Positions 58,355 to 64,000 of a stretch of 64,000 nt of DNA are shown in pieces. Position 1 is the first letter of the stretch, and the number at the start of each line of letters is the position of its first letter. This DNA comes from Acidovorax sp. 210-6 (GTDB taxonomy: Bacteria > Pseudomonadota > Gammaproteobacteria > Burkholderiales > Burkholderiaceae_C). Below the pieces are notes generated by a model. That model had not been told where the DNA came from. It ran no database searches and saw only the letters and a program-made list of their open reading frames with translations. The DNA lies in NCBI RefSeq assembly GCF_010020825.1, contig NZ_JAACJE010000001.1:124001-188000 (forward strand), given 5' to 3'. A program made the translations under genes and the position numbers.

Positions 58355-59797
58355 ATGTCTCTCTCCCCTCGCCGCGCCACGAAGATCGTAGCCACCTTGG
58401 GTCCTGCCTCGAGTGAGGTGGGGTTGCTGGAGCGAATGATCCAGGCGGGTGTCAACGTGGTGCGGTTGAACTTCAGCCATGGCAGTGCCCAGGACCATGT
58501 GGACAGGGCGCAGATGGTGCGCGAGGCAGCCCAGCGTGCGGGCAGGGAAGTGGCCATCATGGCCGACCTGCAGGGCCCCAAGATTCGGGTAGGCAAGTTT
58601 GCCCAGGGGCGCATCATGCTGGAAGCCGGGGCCTCGTTCGTGCTGGATGCATCGCGCACTGAACTTGGCGATCAGGAGGGTGTGGGCCTGGATTACAAGG
58701 AGCTCCCGCGCGATACCCGCCCCGGGGACGTGTTGTTGCTGAACGATGGTCTGATTGTCCTGACCGTGGAAGCCGTCCGTGGCGAGGCGGTTCATACCAA
58801 GGTGCGTATTGGTGGCGAGCTTTCCAATAACAAAGGCATCAACAAACAAGGCGGCGGACTGACGGCGCCCGCGCTCACGGCCAAGGACATGGAGGACATC
58901 CGCACAGCCATGCAGTTCCAGGCGGACTATGTCGCGGTGAGCTTTCCCAAGAATGCGACCGACATGGAAATGGCGCGACAGCTGTGCAATGTGGCCGCGG
59001 CGGAGTACCGCCACAAGCCCGGGCTGATCGCGAAAATCGAGCGCGCTGAAGCCATTCCGCACCTGGAATCCATCTTGCGTGCCAGCGACGGCATCATGGT
59101 GGCGCGGGGCGATCTGGCCGTGGAGGTGGGCAATGCCGCTGTGCCTGCCCTGCAAAAGAAGATGATCCGCATGGCGCGTGACATGGACAAGGTCGTGATC
59201 ACGGCCACCCAGATGATGGAAAGCATGATCACCAATCCGGTCCCCACGCGCGCGGAGGTGAGCGACGTGGCCAATGCCGTGCTGGATGGAACAGACGCCG
59301 TCATGCTCAGTGCAGAAACGGCGGCCGGCAAGTACCCACTGGAAACCGTGCAAGAAATGGCCAAGATCTGCGCCGCAGCAGAGGCGGCAGAGGATCCGCA
59401 GCTCGACGCGGATTTCTCCGGTCGTACATTCACGAGCATTGACCAATCCATCGCCATGGGCGCCTTGTTCACCGCCTATCACCTGGGAGCCAAGGCCATT
59501 GTGGCCATGACGGACAGTGGATCCACGGCACTGTGGATGAGCCGTTATCGCATCCACATTCCCATCTACGCACTCACGCCCAAGGTGGCCACGCAGCGGC
59601 GTATGGCGCTTTTTCGCAACGTGCGCCCCTTGCTGATGGATACCAGTGCAGACCGCGATACCGCACTGGAGCAGGCCGAGAGCCATCTCAAGATGCGCAA
59701 CATCGTGGGCAGCGGGGATGTGTACGCCATCACCTGCGGCGAGCCCATGGGGGCGCCTGGGGGAACCAACATGCTGAAGATCTGCCGAGCATCTTGA
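58355..59797 (+). CDS. pyk: Pyruvate kinase
   Basis: A 480-residue enzyme that converts phosphoenolpyruvate and ADP to pyruvate and ATP. MSLSPRRATKIVATLGPASS is the normal start of the barrel domain; the active-site Lys motif is GLIAKIERAEAIPHLESI, followed by GIMVARGDLAVEVG and the B-domain segment GVGLDYKELPRDTRPGDVLL. The C-terminal regulatory domain begins near residue 350. It is a complete protein. A leader of about 100 bases separates it from the upstream terminator, so it has its own promoter; the best box is not clear. Confidence 0.96.
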   Translation: MSLSPRRATKIVATLGPASSEVGLLERMIQAGVNVVRLNFSHGSAQDHVDRAQMVREAAQRAGREVAIMADLQGPKIRVGKFAQGRIMLEAGASFVLDASRTELGDQEGVGLDYKELPRDTRPGDVLLLNDGLIVLTVEAVRGEAVHTKVRIGGELSNNKGINKQGGGLTAPALTAKDMEDIRTAMQFQADYVAVSFPKNATDMEMARQLCNVAAAEYRHKPGLIAKIERAEAIPHLESILRASDGIMVARGDLAVEVGNAAVPALQKKMIRMARDMDKVVITATQMMESMITNPVPTRAEVSDVANAVLDGTDAVMLSAETAAGKYPLETVQEMAKICAAAEAAEDPQLDADFSGRTFTSIDQSIAMGALFTAYHLGAKAIVAMTDSGSTALWMSRYRIHIPIYALTPKVATQRRMALFRNVRPLLMDTSADRDTALEQAESHLKMRNIVGSGDVYAITCGEPMGAPGGTNMLKICRAS

Positions 59798-59917
59798 GCG
59801 CCAGGCATATGCCGGTAAGTTCGGCGCGCGGTTGGGGTCGGTAGAATTGCGGGTTACAAGGCGGTTACGGCCACTGGTCTGCCGCTCCCGTTTTTCAACC
59901 TTTACGGATCCACCACC

Positions 59918-60982
59918 ATGCCTCTCGTCTCGATGCGCGAACTGCTCGACCATGCCGCTGAAAACGGTTATGGCATTCCCGCTTTCAACGTCAACAACCT
60001 GGAGCAGGTCCAGGCTGTGATGGCGGCCGCCGATGAGGTGGGTGCGCCTGTGATCCTGCAGGCCAGTGCTGGCGCGCGCAAATATGCGGGCGAGTCCTTC
60101 ATCAAACATCTGATCCAGGCCGCCTGCGAAGCCTATCCCCACATCCCGCTGGTCATGCACCAGGACCATGGCACCAGCCCCAAGGTGTGCGCAGGCGCCA
60201 TCGACCTGGGCTTCGGTTCGGTCATGATGGATGGCTCGCTCATGGAGGACGGCAAGACGCCTGCTTCCTTCGACTACAACGTGGACGTGACCCGGAAGGT
60301 TGTGGACATGGCACACAAGGTTGGTGTCACTGTCGAGGGTGAGCTGGGCTGCCTGGGGTCGCTGGAAACCGGCGAAGCCGGTGAGGAAGACGGCATTGGC
60401 GCTGTGGGCAAGCTGGACCACAGCCAGATGCTGACGGACCCCGAAGAAGCGGCCCGTTTTGTCCAGGCCACGCAACTGGATGCCTTGGCTATCGCCATTG
60501 GTACCAGCCACGGTGCCTACAAGTTCACACGTCCGCCCACGGGCGACGTGCTGGCGATCAGCCGCGTCAAGGAGATCAACGCCCGTATTCCCAATACGCA
60601 CCTCGTGATGCACGGCTCCTCGTCGGTACCGCAAGAGCTGCTGGCCATCATCAACCAGTACGGCGGCAAGATGAAAGAGACGTACGGCGTGCCGATCAAG
60701 GAAATCCAGGAAGCCATCAAGTACGGCGTGCGCAAGATCAACATCGACACCGACATCCGCTTGGCCATGACCGGCGCGGTGCGCAAGTTCATGGCCGAGA
60801 ACCCCGACAAGTTCGATGCGCGCGAATGGCTCAAGCCCGCCCGAGAGGCCGCCAAGGCCGTGTGCAAGCAGCGCTACCTGGAATTCGGCTGCGAAGGCCA
60901 GGGCGGCAAGATCAAAGGGTTCACCTTGACCGTGATGGCACAGAAGTATGTGGCGGGCGAGTTGGCGCAAGTGGTCAACTGA
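59918..60982 (+). CDS. fba: Class II fructose-bisphosphate aldolase
   Basis: A 354-residue zinc-dependent aldolase interconverting fructose 1,6-bisphosphate with dihydroxyacetone phosphate and glyceraldehyde 3-phosphate. Motifs: [40 protein letters not shown] (zinc His and catalytic Asp), [46 protein letters not shown] and [25 protein letters not shown]. The layout matches the CbbA-type aldolases of proteobacteria. A TAGAAT box lies at 59842-59847, about 70 bases before the start. It is followed by a terminator. Confidence 0.97.
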   Translation: MPLVSMRELLDHAAENGYGIPAFNVNNLEQVQAVMAAADEVGAPVILQASAGARKYAGESFIKHLIQAACEAYPHIPLVMHQDHGTSPKVCAGAIDLGFGSVMMDGSLMEDGKTPASFDYNVDVTRKVVDMAHKVGVTVEGELGCLGSLETGEAGEEDGIGAVGKLDHSQMLTDPEEAARFVQATQLDALAIAIGTSHGAYKFTRPPTGDVLAISRVKEINARIPNTHLVMHGSSSVPQELLAIINQYGGKMKETYGVPIKEIQEAIKYGVRKINIDTDIRLAMTGAVRKFMAENPDKFDAREWLKPAREAAKAVCKQRYLEFGCEGQGGKIKGFTLTVMAQKYVAGELAQVVN

Positions 60983-61007
60983 GTATCTGTCCCTTTCCTC
61001 AGACAAG

Positions 61008-61034
61008 ACGGCAGCCAGAGCGCTGCCGTTTTTT
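61008..61034 (+). terminator. Rho-independent terminator after fba
   Basis: ACGGCAGC (61008-61015) pairs perfectly with GCTGCCGT (61022-61029), loop CAGAGC, followed by a run of T. It lies 26 bases after the fba stop. Confidence 0.9.
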
Positions 61035-61221
61035 CTATTGGAGGATGCACTCTATTGGATGCTGTCCTGTGCGAGATAGGAGCGCCTCGTTCTTCATGTA
61101 AGCTCACGGTCAGCAAAAAAACGCGGGCAAAGGGAGGACGGCAGCAAGCAAGTTCCTTCTCATAGCCCACGCAAGCGCCTCGGCGCTTGTGCCCCGGCCA
61201 TGAACCTGGAGGAGATAACCC

Positions 61222-62829
61222 ATGCAAACCAGCCCCACAGCAACGATGCAACGCATCGGTGTGCCCAGGGAGACCTATCCCGGCGAAAAACGTGTGGCCA
61301 CCGTGCCCGACGTGGTGGAAAAGCTCATCAAGCTCGGATTCAAAGTTGCTGTTGAGTCGGGCGCCGGAGACGCTGCGAATTTCAGTGATGAGTCCTATCG
61401 TGCAGTCGGTGCCGAAGTGCTGCCCGATGCGGTCGCGCTGTGGTCGGCGTCGGACATCGTGCTCAAGGTTCGCCCACCGAGCAGCGATGAGGTGGCGCTG
61501 ATGCGCGAGGGTGGGACGCTTATCGGCTTTGTCTGGCCTGCCCAAAACCCTGAACTGATGCAGCAGCTCGCCGCACGCAAGGTCACGGTGCTGGCCATCG
61601 ACTGCCTGCCGCGCACCCTGAGCCGCGCGCAGAAAATGGACGCGTTGACATCCACCGCCGGCGTGAGCGGCTACCGCGCCGTTATTGAGGCGGCCAATGC
61701 CTTCGGCCGTTATTTCAACGGCCAGATCACGGCGGCGGGCAAGGTGCCTCCGGCCAAGGTCTTCATCGCCGGGGCCGGTGTGGCGGGCCTGGCGGCCATC
61801 GGCACGGCGGCCAACCTGGGCGCCATCGTGCGCGCCAACGACACGCGTGCCGAAGTCGCTGACCAGGTCAAGTCGCTGGGTGGCGAGTTCGTGAAGGTGG
61901 ACTATGAGGAGGATGGCTCTGGCGGCGGCGGCTACGCCAAGGTCATGAGCGAAGGATTCCAGGCCGCCCAGCGCCAGATGTACGCCACCCAGGCCAAGGA
62001 TGCGGACATCATCATCACCACCGCCCTGATCCCCGGCAAGCCGGCGCCCAAGCTCATCACTGCCGAGATGGTGCAGAGCATGAAGCCCGGCAGCGTGATC
62101 GTGGACATGGCCGCCGAACAGGGCGGCAATTGCGAACTGACCGTGCCCGGCGAGGCCGTGGTGCGCCATGGCGTGACCATCATCGGCTACACCGACCTGG
62201 CCTCGCGCCTGGCCAAGCAATCGTCCACGCTCTATGCCACCAACCTGCTGCGGCTGGTAGAGGAACTGTGCAAGGCCAAGGACGGCGTGGCCGTGGTCAA
62301 CATGGAGGATGATGCGATCCGCGGCCTCACCGTCATCAAGGACGGCGCCGTTACCTGGCCCGCACCGCCCCTCAAGCAGGCCCCGGCGCCCGCGCCCAAG
62401 CCTGCGGCGGCCCCCGTGGAGCAGAAGAAGGGCGGCCATGGGCATGGCAGCAGCGGCCCCTTGCCCGCCAAGACCCTGGGCATCATCTTTGCCGTGGCGG
62501 CGGTGGCTTTCTGGTTCATTGGTGCCTACGCGCCGGCGGCCTTCCTGGGGCACTTCACGGTGTTCGTGCTGGCCTGTTTCATCGGCTACATGGTGGTGTG
62601 GAACGTTACGCCCGCGCTGCACACGCCGTTGATGAGCGTGACCAACGCTATCTCCAGCATCATTGCCATCGGGGCCCTGGTGCAGATTGCCCCGCCCGAA
62701 GCCGGGGTGAACGGGAGGCCTGACGGGCTGATCCTCTGGCTGGCCTTTGCCGCCATCGTGCTCACGGCCATCAACATGTTCGGCGGCTTTGCCGTGACGC
62801 GCCGCATGCTCGCCATGTTCCGCAAATAA
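61222..62829 (+). CDS. pntA: NAD(P) transhydrogenase subunit alpha PntA
   Basis: A 535-residue subunit of the proton-pumping transhydrogenase that exchanges hydride between NADH and NADP. The N-terminal NAD domain has [20 protein letters not shown] and the nucleotide fold [20 protein letters not shown], then [16 protein letters not shown] and [16 protein letters not shown]. After a Pro/Ala-rich linker come four C-terminal helices ([20 protein letters not shown] onward). So the alpha chain is fused as in E. coli, not split into PntAA/PntAB. A strong GGAGGAG precedes ATG 61222. pntB follows after 30 bases. Confidence 0.96.
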   Translation: MQTSPTATMQRIGVPRETYPGEKRVATVPDVVEKLIKLGFKVAVESGAGDAANFSDESYRAVGAEVLPDAVALWSASDIVLKVRPPSSDEVALMREGGTLIGFVWPAQNPELMQQLAARKVTVLAIDCLPRTLSRAQKMDALTSTAGVSGYRAVIEAANAFGRYFNGQITAAGKVPPAKVFIAGAGVAGLAAIGTAANLGAIVRANDTRAEVADQVKSLGGEFVKVDYEEDGSGGGGYAKVMSEGFQAAQRQMYATQAKDADIIITTALIPGKPAPKLITAEMVQSMKPGSVIVDMAAEQGGNCELTVPGEAVVRHGVTIIGYTDLASRLAKQSSTLYATNLLRLVEELCKAKDGVAVVNMEDDAIRGLTVIKDGAVTWPAPPLKQAPAPAPKPAAAPVEQKKGGHGHGSSGPLPAKTLGIIFAVAAVAFWFIGAYAPAAFLGHFTVFVLACFIGYMVVWNVTPALHTPLMSVTNAISSIIAIGALVQIAPPEAGVNGRPDGLILWLAFAAIVLTAINMFGGFAVTRRMLAMFRK

Positions 62830-62859
62830 GAACGAGACCCACAGCAAGGAAACAAACCC

Positions 62860-64000
62860 ATGTCCCAAAGTCTCGCTACTGTCGCCTACCTCGGCGCTGC
62901 CATCCTCTTCATCCTCAGCCTCGGAGGCTTGTCCAACCCCGAAACATCCCGCCGCGGCAATCTGTTCGGCATGATCGGCATGGCCCTGGCTGTGCTGGCC
63001 ACGGTGTTCGGCCCGCGCGTCAGCCCCTCGGGCATCGTGTGGATCGTTGGTGCCCTGGTCGTTGGCGGCAGCATCGGCCTGTATGCCGCCAAGGTCGTGA
63101 AAATGACCCAGATGCCCGAACTGGTCGCGCTCATGCACAGCCTGGTCGGTCTGGCGGCCTGTCTTGTGGGCTTTGCCAGCTATGTCGATACCTCGATCCA
63201 ACTGCAAGGTGCGGAAAAGGCCATCCATGAGGTGGAGATCTACGTCGGCATCCTGATCGGCGCTGTGACGTTCTCGGGTTCTCTGATTGCGTTCGGCAAG
63301 CTCAACGGCAAGATCGGCGGCAAGCCCCTGCTGCTGCCTGGGCGCCACTGGCTCAACCTGGTCGCGCTGCTGGTGGTGATCTGGTTCGGCAAGGAGTTCC
63401 TGGCCGCGCACGATGTGCAGTCGGGCATGCTGCCCCTGGTGGTGATGACCGTGATCGCGCTGCTCTTCGGCATCCACATGGTCATGGCCATCGGTGGCGC
63501 AGACATGCCGGTGGTGGTATCCATGCTCAACAGCTATTCCGGCTGGGCCGCGGCGGCCACGGGCTTCATGCTGAGCAACGACCTGCTGATCGTGACCGGC
63601 GCGCTGGTCGGCTCCTCGGGCGCAATCCTGTCCTACATCATGTGCAACGCGATGAACCGCAACTTCATCAGCGTGATCGCGGGTGGTTTTGGTTCCGGCG
63701 GTGGAGCCCCGGCCAAGACGGGTGATGCGGCCGCGCCCCAGGGCGAGGTGGTCCCTGTGAGCTCCGCCGAGACGGCAGAGATGCTGCGCGAGGCCAAGAG
63801 CGTCATCATCGTGCCCGGCTACGGTATGGCCGTGGCCCAGGCACAGCACACCGTCAACGACATCACCAAGACCCTGCGCGACAAGGGCGTGCAGGTGCGT
63901 TTTGCCATCCACCCCGTGGCGGGCCGCATGCCCGGTCACATGAACGTGCTGCTGGCCGAGGCCAAGGTTCCCTACGACATCGTGATGGAGATGGACGAAA
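62860..64000 (+). CDS. pntB: NAD(P) transhydrogenase subunit beta PntB (cut by window edge)
   Basis: The frame opens at ATG 62860 ([20 protein letters not shown]) and runs to the end of the window, 380 codons of an expected about 465. Eight or nine helices are visible, including [40 protein letters not shown] and [20 protein letters not shown]. The NADP-binding domain starts near residue 300, with [20 protein letters not shown], then [20 protein letters not shown] and [13 protein letters not shown] at the edge. These carry the membrane channel and NADP site of the enzyme. AAGGAA lies ten bases before the ATG. Confidence 0.95.
   Translation, partial: MSQSLATVAYLGAAILFILSLGGLSNPETSRRGNLFGMIGMALAVLATVFGPRVSPSGIVWIVGALVVGGSIGLYAAKVVKMTQMPELVALMHSLVGLAACLVGFASYVDTSIQLQGAEKAIHEVEIYVGILIGAVTFSGSLIAFGKLNGKIGGKPLLLPGRHWLNLVALLVVIWFGKEFLAAHDVQSGMLPLVVMTVIALLFGIHMVMAIGGADMPVVVSMLNSYSGWAAAATGFMLSNDLLIVTGALVGSSGAILSYIMCNAMNRNFISVIAGGFGSGGGAPAKTGDAAAPQGEVVPVSSAETAEMLREAKSVIIVPGYGMAVAQAQHTVNDITKTLRDKGVQVRFAIHPVAGRMPGHMNVLLAEAKVPYDIVMEMDE

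Noticed and set aside
61030-61221. Possible riboswitch or small RNA in the pntA leader
   Set aside because: Only a terminator at its left end and a strong ribosome site at its right end are seen; I could not find paired conserved elements of a known riboswitch.
60874-63939. A 1021-codon minus-strand frame antisense to pntA/pntB
   Set aside because: His/Gly-rich shadow translation; pntA and pntB are unambiguous on the other strand.

Overview
The window is a GC-rich, densely coded chromosome segment from a betaproteobacterium, most likely Burkholderiales/Comamonadaceae (Acidovorax-like). The basis is the protein families and their order (yajC-secD-secF; dprA and lysM divergent from def-fmt; pgk-pyk-fba; pntAB), GTG and TTG starts, ATGA/TGATG couplings, and two families of small dispersed repeats of a kind I associate with that group. 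I saw no rRNA, tRNA, CRISPR array, transposase or phage gene. Both edge genes are cut: yaeQ at the left, pntB at the right.

Layout. 1-2.7 kb: yaeQ (partial), purB and a glutathione S-transferase. 2.7-11.9 kb: a mipA gene broken by an in-frame TAG, then an eight-gene leftward operon (FAD oxidoreductase, DUF1365, Cfa-like methyltransferase, chalcone-isomerase-like protein, GPH-type transporter, DUF3833, SDR, NTF2-like). It is divergent from a MerR/cobalamin-binding (CarH/LitR-type) regulator. The intergenic region carries an array of TTTGTC(C/T)A half-sites, a possible ECF-type promoter and a hairpin beside the start codon. The gene set resembles the Rv0449c-Rv0448c-Rv0447c lipid genes of Mycobacterium tuberculosis and the sigmaE/ChrR singlet-oxygen operon of Rhodobacter sphaeroides, so light- or oxidation-controlled fatty-acyl modification is the best reading.

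11.9-19.6 kb: a degenerate HD-GYP protein and a complete TetR-TolC-MFP-RND efflux locus. 19.7-25 kb: an islet that becomes AT-richer to the right and reads as a decaprenyl-phospho-arabinose pathway. It holds a DUF212 phosphatase-like protein, a UbiA phosphoribosyltransferase, GtrA, DprE1, DprE2 and a large membrane protein in the position of a GT-C arabinosyltransferase. GtrA-DprE1-DprE2-membrane protein repeats the Rv3789-Rv3792 order of mycobacteria.

25-40 kb: glnE, a YhdP/AsmA-like giant, a nitrilase-family amidase, mltA with a tiny divergent membrane peptide gene whose start codon overlaps it, a four-gene operon headed by a metalloprotease-TPM fusion, a LuxR regulator and a DUF3667 protein. 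40-47.4 kb: an Lrp regulator divergent from a fused indolepyruvate ferredoxin oxidoreductase, then yajC-secD-secF. 47.4-55.5 kb: DUF1631, dprA, a LysM protein, and def-lipoprotein-fmt-azlC-azlD. 55.6-64 kb: pgk, a lipoprotein/FlgO-like pair, pyk, fba, and the transhydrogenase genes pntA and pntB.

The most distinctive findings are the putative cobalamin-photoreceptor lipid operon, the mycobacteria-like arabinose-donor islet in a Gram-negative genome, and a dispersed repeat that has been taken into the reading frames of three genes.
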